Assembly (NCBI RefSeq): GCF_036370855.1
Contig: NC_088117.1
Span: forward strand, 4,464,001 to 4,528,000
Direction: 5' to 3'
From: Dromaius novaehollandiae
Taxonomy: Eukaryota > Chordata > Aves > Casuariiformes > Dromaiidae
DNA: 64,000 bases
Shown: positions 1 through 10,339 of the stretch, piece by piece
How positions within the stretch are numbered: position 1 is the first letter of the stretch
Layout of the letters: every line of letters starts with the position of its first letter
Notes under the pieces: model-generated
Seen by the model: only the letters and a program-made list of their open reading frames with translations
Databases searched by the model: none
What the model was told of the DNA's origin: nothing
Made by a program: the position numbers and the translations under genes

Positions 1-2434
1 ACTCAGAGTCCCTCTTTCCTCTTAGAGGCAAGTCCTGGAGAAAAACTGGTACTCCTGCACAGCCAGACATACACAAAAAGAAAGCAATGGAGTTATGATT
101 TGTAAAAGGAATACAACAACTGGCTTGTCAGTGTCGAGAGATTTCATAACTGGGTTAAGATTACGTGGTTATTCACTGCTCTGTTTGAACAACTGCCTTG
201 TCTAATTCATAGCTCAGCATCTCAGAGCATCCAGACAAATAAAGTTGATTTCTAGTTCAATAAGTAACTTTTCTGTCTGTTGTACTCTAGAGAGAAATGT
301 GCCATGGACTGAAAGAGCCTTCCTGACCTCTGCAATCATCTCACGCCCTTAAGAACAAGCTTTGACAACTTCTCTCACAGCAACACACTTTGCATATTCT
401 GAATACCAAGACTGTCACAAAGAGACTGTTTTTTGCTGCAGGACAGTCAAGATGGAAGTGCAGCCTGGAAATCAGACTCTCTTTCAGAGAGACAGAGAGC
501 CAGACTGTCACGCCACATATAGAAATGGGAGCCATGCTTTCATCAGACAGCTGCGGATGGAGAGTTCACCATACCTACTAAAGTAGGTGGACAGTGTTTG
601 CGGGGATCTGGCTACACAGCCACTGGTTTGTATTAAGAAAGCCCCTCTCTGCTCACCTTTTGCAAGCAATAATCCTAACCTTCCTAGGAAGGAAAAAAAA
701 ATACAGATTCATCTGTATTTGATCCTGACTACTGCGTGCACATAAATTCCTACGAACAAACCCAGCTCTGGTGTAAGCCTGCTTAAGAAACAGACAGTGA
801 TCTACTACTGAGTAGATTATAGCCATCAGTGAGGTCAGCGAGATTTGCTTAGGTGTAAGAGACCAGAACACGGAGGCCTTCACTGAGCTGTAACAAATAC
901 ACCAAAACTGAGTTTGAGCTTGCTGGATTTCAGGGGAAAGTAGAGAACACAGGGTCAAGCTATCCTGTGCATCAACTAGCTCCTGCCACCACAGCTCCAG
1001 CAGCAGGGACACCCTGCAGTGCCTGGATGTCCAGAGCGTGGACAGAGGTATTTGTACGTTAAGCCCAAGGAAATCCCTCAGAAACTGCCCACTGTCTGAA
1101 TGCAGTCTACTTCTCTGCATTTCCCTGGTTTTCTCCCCAGTTCCACAATAGGCAACACAGGACAACAAATTAGCATTTATTTTAAAATGTCCAAAGGAGC
1201 CAATGTAGTTTGTGATGTAAGTCTCTCTCTGACTCTCTTTACAAGGAAAAGAGGTGCTTCGTACCACCACTAAGTGGGTCATAAAACTTTTTCTGGAAAC
1301 AGGAGAGTGCATGAGTTCTAGAAGATGCCAGTACAGCCAGGTGCATGACGAAACTGTTGTTTAAAGAAGTTCAGCTCACAAGCAGAAAATTTCTAAGCCT
1401 CCCTTTCATGTCAAGATCACACCAGCAAAATATAGCTCTTGTTGCAGAACAACCCCTTGGCAAATTGCGTCCTACAGGAATCATTTTTGTGCAGGAAGCA
1501 CTTAGCTTTACACAATATTAATAGAGCCTACAAGACATCATGCACATTATATTAGAGAACAAACCGAAACAGTTATTATGTGAATTACCCAGCAGAGCAG
1601 GTTGAATCAGTGACAAAGTCATTAGCGGAACAGAAGAATTCCTGACATCTGGTTTCTACCCATACCAATGCAGCAGACAAAATACACTTTGGGGAATCTT
1701 CAGGGCACAAAATCACAGGCCAACTTGCAAAACTTCTACTGTTGTTTGTTCTAGCATTAAGAAAAAAAAAAGCAACAAATGAAAGAATTCCTACAAATCC
1801 TTTCTCTGGTCTCAAAATTACTCAGGACTAATTTTCAGCCTGGAAAATACGCTCTTGCCTGAGGAACAGATAGAAAGACCATGTGGGGAACATGCAGGTT
1901 GACTGGAGAAGACGCTGTTTAAAGCCACGCAAGATTAATGCGCTCATGGTGGAAGGCATCACAGGAAGCAGGCTGCAAACAGAAGTGCTTTTGCTTATTA
2001 TGGAAGAATTAAAGCACAAACACCTGCAAAAGAGCCTTGCCATCCCAGATACCACTTCTCCGTGCGCTGCCTACAAATTGGAGCCCTGAGGGTCTAGACT
2101 GGCTCACTAGGTTCATGGCTGCTGCTGCTGCGCCATAAGAATACTCTGAGCTGAGTCCACCAATTTGGCAACAAGCCACTGCGATATGCCAGCAGAAAGT
2201 CATTCAGCTGGCTCAAACATGGGCTTAGCCACTAAACAGCGAGCTTCAGGTGAAAAATGGCTCAGTTTACAGAGCTTCCCCACCTAGCCTTACATGAAAG
2301 CCTTCACGGACAGCAGCCTCGCCATTATTTATTATAACAGATTTCGGAGGCATATGGAAATGTGGTGTGCTGCATACATACACTGAGAGACCCAGTGGCA
2401 CTTCAGTTGTGTAACTGTTCTTCTCACTCTGACC

Positions 2435-2535
2435 TACTCAGAAGGGGATCTAGGATCTGCTCCCGGTTTTGGCACTAGGCACTCCTAGCAGGGGGCAAGC
2501 CGTTCTGCTTCTCTGTGCCTCAGTTTCTCCACCTC
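2435..2535 (+). repeat. MIR-like SINE fragment
   Basis: The stretch reads in the order of the central and 3' part of the mammalian-wide interspersed repeat. A decayed 'tcccggctctgccac' region is followed by 'ggcaag', then the diagnostic 'ctgtgcctcagtttctcc' (about 2510-2530). MIR elements are tRNA-derived CORE-SINEs that were active in early amniotes, and decayed copies persist in birds and reptiles. The match was made by eye from memory of the family. Bases 2545-2600 may be the head of another tRNA-related SINE, but this is weak. Confidence 0.55.
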
Positions 2536-2646
2536 GGGGAAGAGGCAGCACGGTCTAGCACTTAAAAGAAACATGCCTTGCAATCAGGCTCGGACGGATT
2601 TCCAACTTCCACAAGTCTCCCAGACTGAAAAGACGGCACAAGCAGC

Positions 2647-2722
2647 ACTGTTACATTTCATAGAAACCTTGCGAGAAAAAACACACTGCCACATTTCACA
2701 GAGACGCTGTGAGGGAAAAAAA
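2647..2722. repeat. Two-copy diverged tandem duplication, period 38
   Basis: Two adjacent 38-base units (2647-2684 and 2685-2722) both begin ACTG, share ACATTTCA at the same offset and end in an A-rich run. By eye they match at roughly 27 of 38 positions, and most differences are transitions. This looks like an old local duplication within WHRN intron 1. Confidence 0.55.
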
Positions 2723-3223
2723 GCATTACTTGGCTCTGAAGGGAAGAACCTGCCGTGCCAGGAACTATGCACGACGCCAGACTTCCCCCGGGAGCTAGCT
2801 ACCGCCTGTGCCATCAGCAGGTGTCCTTTAGGATTTTCACCCGAAACTTTCCAGCTCGTCCTCGCTCACTACTGCTGCCTGCTCGACGCGCCTGCTGAAT
2901 CCAGCGCGGGGCAAACGCGGCCGCTCCGCCGGCGGCTCCCCCCGCCGAGCCCCGGGCAGGGGCGGCGGCAGCGGCTCGGGGGCCTGGCGGGGCGGGCGGG
3001 ACGGCGCAGGCAGCCGGGACGGGGGGCAGAGCAGCCCGGCACGGGAAGGGCGAGACGGGGCGCAGCCCGGCAGCGGCTGAGGCAGGACGGGGCGGGTGAG
3101 CCCGAGGCAGGGGGAAGAGGCAGGGCCCGGCGGGCAGCGGGACGGGGCGGGCAGCAGCCAAGCCCCCGGGCCGGCGACGGGGCGGGACGGGCAGCGCCTG
3201 CCCCCGGGCCGGGAGCCGCTTAC

Positions 3224-3802
3224 CTTGACGGCCTCGGCGTGGGTCACCCTGTCCAAGGACTTGCCGTTGACGCCGAGGATCTGGTCGCCGACGCGCAGCC
3301 CCTCCCGCTCGGCCAGGGAGCCCGGCTCCACCAGGGACACGTAGATGCCGACGCCGTGCTCGGCGCCGCCGCGGATGCTGAAGCCCAGGCCCTCGTGGGC
3401 CTTGCTGCGCCGCAGGGTCACCTGCCGCAGCTCGCCGGGGGGCGCGGCGGGGGCCGGGGCCGGCGGCAGGTAGGGCCCCTCGGCCGTGTACTGGTCGAAG
3501 AGGAGCTGATCGGAGCGCGGCAGGACGAGGCGCAGCAGCGGCAGCAGCTGCCGCCGGCGCGGGCCGTCGAGGAGGGCGCGGAGGGAGCGCACCAGGTCGC
3601 AGACGTTGCGGCGGCCGTGGTAGGCGTTGAGGCAGAGGATGAAGCGCTCCCGCTCCGCCTCGCTCAGCAGCGCCGTCAGCGCCTGGTGCAGCCGCCGCAC
3701 GTTGGCCGACAGCGGCCGCGGCGCCGGCCCCGCCGCCGAGCCCAGCGAGCCCGACGAGGAGGACGAGGAGTGCACCGACACGCCGTCCAGCTCCGCGCTC
3801 AT
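3224..3802 (-). CDS. WHRN: Whirlin, coding exon 1 (N-terminal 193 residues)
   Basis: Whirlin is a PDZ scaffold. In hair-cell stereocilia it supports elongation together with myosin XVa and EPS8. In photoreceptors and at the ankle links it holds the usherin/ADGRV1 complex. This exon encodes a Ser-rich N-terminus (residues 9-19), the first harmonin-homology domain (about 32-110, beginning LSANVRRLHQALTALLSEAE and ending in LLFDQYTAEG) and the first part of PDZ1 (about 125-193). The PDZ ligand loop GLGF is at 138-141, followed by GVGIYVSLVEPGSLAEREGL. The frame ends in HAEAVK at a GTAAGC donor, so PDZ1 is split by the intron, as I recall for the mammalian gene. The ATG at 3802 has A at -3 and matches the human start region. 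The frame stays open about 31 codons further upstream but contains no other ATG. A Pro/Ala-rich linker (about 110-124) differs from mammals. Later exons are outside the window. Confidence 0.95.
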
Positions 3803-3938
3803 CCTCCCGGCCCGGCCCGGCCCGCCGCCCCCGGCCGGTCCCCGCCGGTCCCGACCGGACCCCGCCGCCGCCGCGGACGGCGCCGCACGCGCCACTCGCC
3901 CTGGCCGCGCGCTGGCCGGCGCCTCGCGGCGGCTCCCC

Positions 3939-3951
3939 AGGAAGTGACGTG
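3939..3951. promoter_or_regulatory. WHRN: ETS/CRE composite site in WHRN promoter
   Basis: The sequence AGGAAGTGACGTG joins an ETS core (GGAA) directly to a CRE-like TGACGTG. This arrangement is typical of CpG-island promoters and is found about 140 bases upstream of the WHRN ATG. It was identified by motif only. Confidence 0.45.
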
Positions 3952-3957
3952 CCCGCC

Positions 3958-3970
3958 GTTGCCGGGAGAC
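3958..3970. promoter_or_regulatory. WHRN: RFX X-box
   Basis: GTTGCCGGGAGAC fits the X-box consensus RYYNYY-N(1-3)-RRNRAC at every constrained position with a one-base spacer. The reverse strand GTCTCCCGGCAAC fits it equally. RFX factors control ciliary genes and are needed in hair cells, which suits whirlin's role at the periciliary membrane and stereocilia. It lies about 156 bases upstream of the ATG and may fall in the core promoter or the 5' leader. The motif is seen; binding is inferred. Confidence 0.55.
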
Positions 3971-4008
3971 GGGTTATACAGTGCGGCCCCGGCGGCGGGG
4001 CGGCCGCC

Positions 4009-4056
4009 GGCCCCGCCCCCCAGCCGGCCCCGCCCCCAGCCGGCCCCGCCCCCCGG
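4009..4056. promoter_or_regulatory. WHRN: Triple GC-box tandem array
   Basis: The core GGCCCCGCCCCC occurs three times in tandem at 16-17 base spacing, separated by CAGCC or AGCC. These are SP/KLF-type GC boxes upstream of WHRN. The minus strand carries matching G-runs that could form a G-quadruplex. Confidence 0.6.
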
Positions 4057-4450
4057 CCGTCAGGGCTAACGGCCGCCGCGGGGCCCCTTCCCGCGCGGCG
4101 CGGCGGCGGGCTGAGGCCGGCGCACAGCTCATCGCAGGAGTGAGCCGCGCAACAGCGGCCTCTCCCGGGGCAGGCGGCGGGCCAGCCCTTCCCAGCCGAG
4201 GGCCCGTCGAAGCGGCAGCTTCCCCTGCCAGAGAAACCCCTCCGCTTGTCTTTGCGCCCGGCCTCCCGCCTGCAGCGGGACAGCAGAGCGCAGGACAAGC
4301 GGCGTTTTACACAGCCGTGGCTGCTCCCCGTCCCCACCCCTCCCCCGCTCCCGCCGCCCGGCCCCGCACGGGCAGGCTGCATACAAAGCAGCGCGGCCCG
4401 GCTCAGGGGTTAGCGGGCAGGAATCGGTTTACGCTCCGAGAATAGCTAAC

Positions 4451-5699
4451 CCCGGCCACGCAGCGCCCGTCCCCAGCGAGCTGGTTATTTGACCCGTGCT
4501 GCTGTTTTTCCATTGCCCCGGGCGCCAGGCAGTGGATTGTCATTAAGTTATAGTTAATGCCAATAACTCACCCCCCCCCCCCAAAGCGGTGGCTCAGCAG
4601 AGCGCCTCAGCGCACGGGGCGCCTCAACGCCCCTCGGGGGGAGCCGAGGTCGCCTCCCCACAGCCCTTCCCGCGAGGGATCCCAGGGATCTAGGTCCAGA
4701 AGGGCAGATCACGGCAGGGCTCTTCTCGCCTCGGACCTTGCCACGCACCTCGCCCCCCCCTTCCCCACTCCCACGTCAGTCCTCCCCTCTCTCCGGTTCG
4801 GGCTTTCGGGGCGGACTGGCTTCCCACGCGTGCAGGGAGCCTAGCAGGGGTCTGCTCGCTTGGTACCACCCGCCTCCACCGCAGCAGAACAAGGTCTGGA
4901 AGGAGAAATCACCTAAACCACGCGGTGCCCCAGCATCGGTAACGTTAGATCCCTCCACCTGGACACGGCTGAGCCCTCCCGCCCCAAACTGCAGGAACAA
5001 GCTGCTGAATGACAAGACGAGCTCACCCAGAAGTGACGCTTTGAGATTAGAAGCCAGTGCAGAAACCTAGAGATTTTCCCAGTTGCTAGCTGAAGGATTT
5101 TTTTACTACTCGAGTTCTTCGTTTTTCTACGAGCTCTCCGGAGCACTGAGCAAAGGCAATTTGCTGTCTCAGCCGTTTGAGACCTTTCCGTCTTCGCTGA
5201 AGTGCGTTCTACCCACTGCAATGGAGAATTAAACCTACTTTATCAGATGCACTTGATAGCAGTGGAATTCATTTCGTTCATGGATGTGATGAAAAAGCCT
5301 TAACAGCTGCTTTCCAAGTCGTTTCATGCATTAAAGCTCTGGTGGCGCTTTCAAAGCCTTATTTAAAACAAAAGCAAACAAAGCAGATTGCTAATTGAAA
5401 TGCGGGTTCTAACCGTGGGTGATAAGTAGAGGGAACAGTCAACGTAACTGGAAAAAGGGACAATATATTACAGGAAAGTGAGTAAAAAAGGTAAAAAAAA
5501 CCCAAAAATACACCCACATGAAAACAAAATGAAAACAAGGTAGAGCATGTCTCCGAATTGCTCTCGTACATAATTTTAATGCCGAGTAACCTGCCTCAAG
5601 GACTTCTCTGTTTAAAGTACTAAGAGTCCCACACGCGCAGCATCTGAGCAGCTCAGATCTGGTTTTATCCTAAGAGAAGACGCAACTTCGTTAACACGA
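4451..5699. other. Intergenic, upstream of WHRN
   Basis: No gene was recognised. The region holds a C12 run at 4571-4582, just after an AT-rich stretch with TAAT-type motifs (4535-4565), and moderately CpG-rich sequence to about 5000. The segment around 5230-5360 is AT-rich unique DNA that could be regulatory, but nothing proves this. Confidence 0.5.
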
Positions 5700-5960
5700 A
5701 CAGACACGAAAAGCGCTGCCCGTGCCCCGAGCCAGCCCCGACGGGAGCAGCGCGCCCGGCCCTTCCCGGCCCTTCCCGGCCCTTCCCGGCTCGGCGGGGC
5801 GCCGCGAGGCCGGGCAGAGGCAGCGGTACCCGTTGAGCCGCCGCTACCGGCGTCTGAGCAGGTTTGCAGAAATAAACCCCAGCCTGCCTGCACGCACCGA
5901 AGAGCTGCTCTGTGCTTCACCTCCCGAGGCCCCGATCCATCCCCCCGCACGCACCTAAAT
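5700..5960. promoter_or_regulatory. Small CpG cluster with decamer tandem repeat
   Basis: This is a short CpG-dense patch about 1.9 kb upstream of the WHRN ATG. It includes three exact tandem copies of CCTTCCCGGC at 5761-5790. No convincing exon was seen. It could be a distal promoter or enhancer of WHRN, or simply a GC-rich relic. Confidence 0.4.
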
Positions 5961-8900
5961 TCAGCCCTTGACCCGCTCCCAAACCACAGCAGCCGCCGGG
6001 ACTCAAAGACCCCAAGCTGCACTGAGGGAATTTGCTCCCTGATACTTTGACTGCTCCTCTGGAAGCTATTGCAAAGTCAGTTCCCAGAGCCCGAGACAAG
6101 TTCAATCCAGTGACACTGAGCGGAAACGCACACAGCTTCCACGGGAGCAGCTGCTTTGGGAAACTATTCTGTTCTGCTGCTGCTGGGACAATTCCATCCG
6201 CGGAGGCTGTTTGGGATGGGGCAACTGCCCCATCCCGTTGCTTGTGGCCATAGGGCAGCTCCAAGGCACCCCTTTATAGTGGGGCTGGATTTCATGCCTC
6301 TGCTGGCTTCTTCTCACAAATGGTACAAAAAAAAAGCACACAAAGTTTTACTCCCCAGATGTTTTAGATTTGGATTGCTCACACACTGCCAGTTGGATTC
6401 TCATCTTATACTGTATAACCAGGGACCCCTGACTGCTTTTCCCTCGAAGAAAGGGATTCAGACCTTCTGGCAGAACCTCAGAGCTGAAGTGAAGCTGACT
6501 TGATTTCTAGGGGCTTTATCCTTTCCACTGCTGTAAGCGCTTAAGCCATACAAGTTGAGGGATTGCAGCACAGGGCCTTGGGAGGAAGAGGAGGGGGGAG
6601 AGAGGGTTCACCCAGCTCTTAGGCACAGGAGAGTTCCCACATTTGAGTAAAATCTCACAGCTTTCTCAGCACGAGTAATGCTGCTACACAAGTTTCTCAG
6701 CAGCTATTGACGGGGACTCGCAGTCACCAGCTTTTCACTACCGTAAATCAAAACCCTTTCAAAAACAGAGCTCTGCCAGCTTTTTGCCAGCTGAAGATTC
6801 GGCAGCAAGTGCTCAGGATGGACGACGGTCCAGTGCCTTCAAGGCCATGTACAGCTGAACTCTGCATAACTCAGCTCCCAAACAGCATTTCAGATCCAAC
6901 AGATAACTCGTGCAGCAGACTGCCACAGACCTAGCAAGAGCTGAAAAGGTGGGGGGGTTTTTAAGTCATCCCTGCACCACAAAATAATCCAATGCATTTG
7001 CTAAGTGCCAAATGAATAAATTGCCTAACCTTTCCACTTTAATCCACTGTAATCACTTTCCAGAGCACTCTTTGAAAAGTGAGCTCCATGTTTCCAGAGC
7101 AGCTGTGCTCCTAATTAAAAGGCACTGTAGCAAGAAGACAAGGAAAGGTATTTGTTTGGAAATTCCTTGCTGCAGAGTAGGAGGATTTTGCTGAAGGGCC
7201 AGGGAGGAGGCAGCAGCTGCCTTTGCCACTAGGCTCCTTAAGAGAGTATTAGGAGATGGCTGGCACTCAGGGCTGCCTCTTGGTTAAATCCCTATTTAGC
7301 AGATTGGCTACCAATCCTCTGTCCCTGGGCAGCTGGACTGGGTTGCGCAGTTCAGACGTGCTTTCCTCAGCATGGATGAGAATCAGCCGAGTGCTGCAGC
7401 TAAGCAGTCTACAGAAATAGCCAATGCAGAGGAAAAAGTGGTATAAGGGTTTTCCAGCAGACATCGTGGGCACCACCTCACTGTTTGCCTTGCAGCGAAG
7501 CCAAATCCAGCACATTCAGGCATGAGCTGCCCTCCGTGCTGGGTGCTGTGCCAACAGCAGAGACGTGCGCTCCATCGCTTCAGCTCCAGGTGTAACAGGC
7601 AGAAGTCAGATGTGAAAGCAAAGCAGTAGGAACAGTGAGAAATCATCGTTTCAAGGGGGATTTTCTGAGCACTGAGTTACAAGTATAAATCTAACCTACT
7701 TGCAACAGGAATGTTTCCAATTTATGGGCACTGCCAAGCTCAATCAGACCAAGTTTAATCTGACCTATTCCAGCTGACAGCCAGTGGTGGATGCTTAAGA
7801 GTAAGGTTCAAGCAGGCAGAGGAGATAGGGAACTAAGGTACTTCTTAAATCCTTCATTTGCATGTCTAGTAATCTACGTGCTCATGTTGCTCAATGCAAC
7901 ATTGATATGTTGCTTAAGCAAAGTCAGCCTGAAACAGAGGTTCAGCTGGGGAGAAATTCTGCTGTTTCTCAGTCTGCAATAGAACATCAAAGACAAGTGT
8001 TTTAGCCCAGAACCACCGAGATATGGTGTTTCTATAAAGATGGACAGCACAGGATTACAGCTTATCAGCCAGGTAGACTGCCTATATTAAAAAAATCAAA
8101 CTAAGCAAATAAAGAGCATTCATGTTGCCTATGTTACCAGGAATGTTTTGTTTCCATGCCATTGGAATGCTTTGAGACTCATATTAAAGCAGAGCATTGA
8201 AGCTGCTCAAATCAAAATACAGTTTTATTTTGAGGAAGCATTTTCTGTAGATGAAGCTACCTGTTTTTGGAGGAAGATCCTTCCATCTAAAGAAATTTCA
8301 ACCTGCAGTGATCTCCCCACTGTGCCAGCACCACTAACTGTAACCCTGCATCACAACCCCAGGCAATTTAAAAGCCACAAGCCTTTTCTCTGGTGATGTC
8401 CCATGCTGATGCTCTCTCCAGTTCTTTCCCAAATACCTGTGAGAAAAAGCCACTTACATCACAGACTTCCTTCCAATGCCCAGCACAAGTCATCTGTAAT
8501 TCATGACGTGGGCCCAGATGCTGTAGACAGGCAAGGAAGAGACTCGCTGAGGAGCACGGGTCTTTATTATTGCCCGATCTCTCATTTGGCCAGTGCGTTA
8601 GCTTTGTTGTTAGCACTGTTAAACTTCTCAGTGTGTAAAGATATACAGAGCCTGATCATGAGTGTTGACTATCCTTAGGTGTTAGAGGTGGTGTCTCCAG
8701 AGCAGAGCAGCAGCTTAGGTAAGCTTAGAGCCAGCTTTAGTGGTCTAAGTAATTAGCTTCATGGAAATTGCACCAATTTATATTAACCAAAGAAATCATT
8801 GAGCAAGTCAAATATGATCACACAGATGAGCCAAAAGACAAGGGAGGACTAGATGGGAGATTTGCACATGAGCTTGCAGGCTGGTTTAACTGAGGGGAGA

Positions 8901-10200
8901 GGACAGTCTTTATCCTCAGTTTTGCTTTTAGGCATCAACTGGGATCTAACTTGCACACAGAGTGCCAGGGTACAGAAATGATGCCTCCACTCCTGAATTC
9001 TCCTCCTGTGGCACGTCACTACCCAACCCAGCAGTCCAATAGACTCCACATTGCAGGCAAGGACTGCCTCACGCTAAGCATCTGCACACCAAGGCCTTGA
9101 CTTCTCTAGGTGCAGCACTGGAGACATCTGAATAACTGCAGAAGCCCCTTGCAAGTACCGCTCAGCCCAGCATAGACATTCTCTGAATCCCATCCCACAT
9201 GAGCTGTAATGCTCACAACAGTCACCATGGCTGGAGAGCACCAAATGTATTCAGGTGAGAAGTACAGTCCCTTTCCAAAGGGCTGTCTAAATATATCAGC
9301 AAATTCAAGACTGGCTTGAGCATTGCAGAGCATTAGCTCATTTGCACAAGTTTAGCTTTCCACCAGGTGGGAAATTCAGGGGCTTCACTCACACTGAGTA
9401 CTGACAAACCCAAACAGAGCTAATCTAATTTGTGCTTAATTTGAAGAAATTTTAGTCTGTCAGTCTGTTAGACAGCTAGGACTTATACTCTGTGGGCCAA
9501 CATTGCCACCAAATTACACAGCCTTGTGGGCTAAAACATCACTTCATGCAATGGTGGAAATAAATACTGTCTCTGAGGTTGGCATCAGGAGCACAACTCA
9601 GCCCAGCAAATAGGATAATTCAGCTTTGAGGTCCAATTGCACAGTTGTGGGAGAACAAATAAGCTTGGGAAGAAAGGGAGGTTACTCTTTGCAGCTGCTC
9701 ACAGAAGCACCTTTTTTGGTTACCTCTATCACAACAGATACTGTCCACAAGGCATCTGAGGGGTAAGTGCAAGACAAAAGTCAGGGGCAGCAGTTCACTC
9801 CCGCCTGCTGTGACTACCCTGAAATAATGCAGAGCATCAGGCAATTCTCTCCTCAGGTGTGTTCACCACACTACAGTTTTTGCTGTGCTGAGGTTTTTGC
9901 TCCCCACTCGGCCATTGCCACAGTTACAGGGCTGAGATGTTTGCCAGGTTGTGCCAGGGGAGCCTGGAGGTCTATGAGCATCTCTTTCCCGGTGGCAATC
10001 ATTAGCATCGCGATACATCCTTAGTCAGGTGAGTAATAGGGCTTGTGAGGATGCGAGCTGCAAGGTCAAAGTCCTCATCAGAAGCATCAGCACTTTTCAC
10101 CTTCTCCAGCCTACAAAACCACCTCTCAGGTTGAAGGATGCTCCATGCTTTACTACGACACTGCAAGAAAACAATCAAAAGAGAATAGGTTGATGAGGTA
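5961..10200. other. Intergenic, no gene recognised
   Basis: The region was read on both strands without finding a recognisable exon, RNA gene or mobile element. The open frames are short and have random-looking composition. A short G-run followed by T's occurs near 6950. Confidence 0.5.
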
Positions 10201-10250
10201 CTAATCACTATTGATTTTAGTACATAAGGCAATAAATGCCTGCCATCAAT

Positions 10251-10283
10251 TGATTAAATGTAGCAGGGCAAAGGCATTTAATC
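10251..10283. repeat. Perfect 10-bp inverted repeat in AT-rich element
   Basis: TGATTAAATG at 10251-10260 is followed after 13 bases by its exact reverse complement CATTTAATCA at 10274-10283. Both arms contain homeodomain-type TTAAT/ATTAA cores. The surrounding 10225-10330 is rich in further TAAT and ATTA motifs, suggesting a possible enhancer rather than a transposon end. Confidence 0.5.
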
Positions 10284-10339
10284 ACATTGGCCATTTGATT
10301 TTCATTTTCAGAATTAATTTCATGCCATTGGGACAGTAT

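Larger units (their letters stand above)
1..3223 (-). other. WHRN: WHRN intron 1 (partial, 3' part off the left edge)
   Basis: This is the intron that follows WHRN coding exon 1. The donor is read on the minus strand immediately after the AAG codon that ends the exon (GTAAGC). No sequence resembling the second half of PDZ1 or WHRN exon 2 was seen here, so the next exon lies to the left of the window. The intron holds a MIR-like SINE fragment, a diverged two-copy tandem duplication and the edge of the promoter CpG island. The remainder is unremarkable. A 219-codon open frame on the minus strand at 653-1312 has no recognisable protein features. Confidence 0.8.
2880..4450 (-). promoter_or_regulatory. 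WHRN: WHRN CpG island / promoter region
   Basis: Extremely GC- and CpG-dense DNA covers WHRN coding exon 1, its 5' leader and upstream sequence. It contains an ETS/CRE composite site, an RFX X-box and a triple GC-box array, all upstream of the WHRN ATG on the minus strand. The exact transcription start cannot be read. Very long open frames on both strands here are products of the GC richness, not genes. An island of this kind could also start a divergent plus-strand non-coding transcript, which the sequence alone cannot show. Confidence 0.75.

Noticed and set aside
3803-3895. Possible N-terminal extension of whirlin
   Set aside because: The frame is open upstream, but the first possible initiator is GTG and there is no ATG. 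The ATG at 3802 matches the known start region.
2573-4069. A 498-codon open frame on the plus strand opposite WHRN exon 1
   Set aside because: It is Arg/Gly/Pro/Ala-rich, runs antisense through the CpG island and has no domain. GC-rich DNA lacks stop codons by chance, and the real coding signal is the minus-strand whirlin frame.
2814-4382. A 522-codon minus-strand open frame overlapping WHRN exon 1 in another frame
   Set aside because: Same GC-driven absence of stops. It is out of frame with the recognised harmonin-homology and PDZ sequence.
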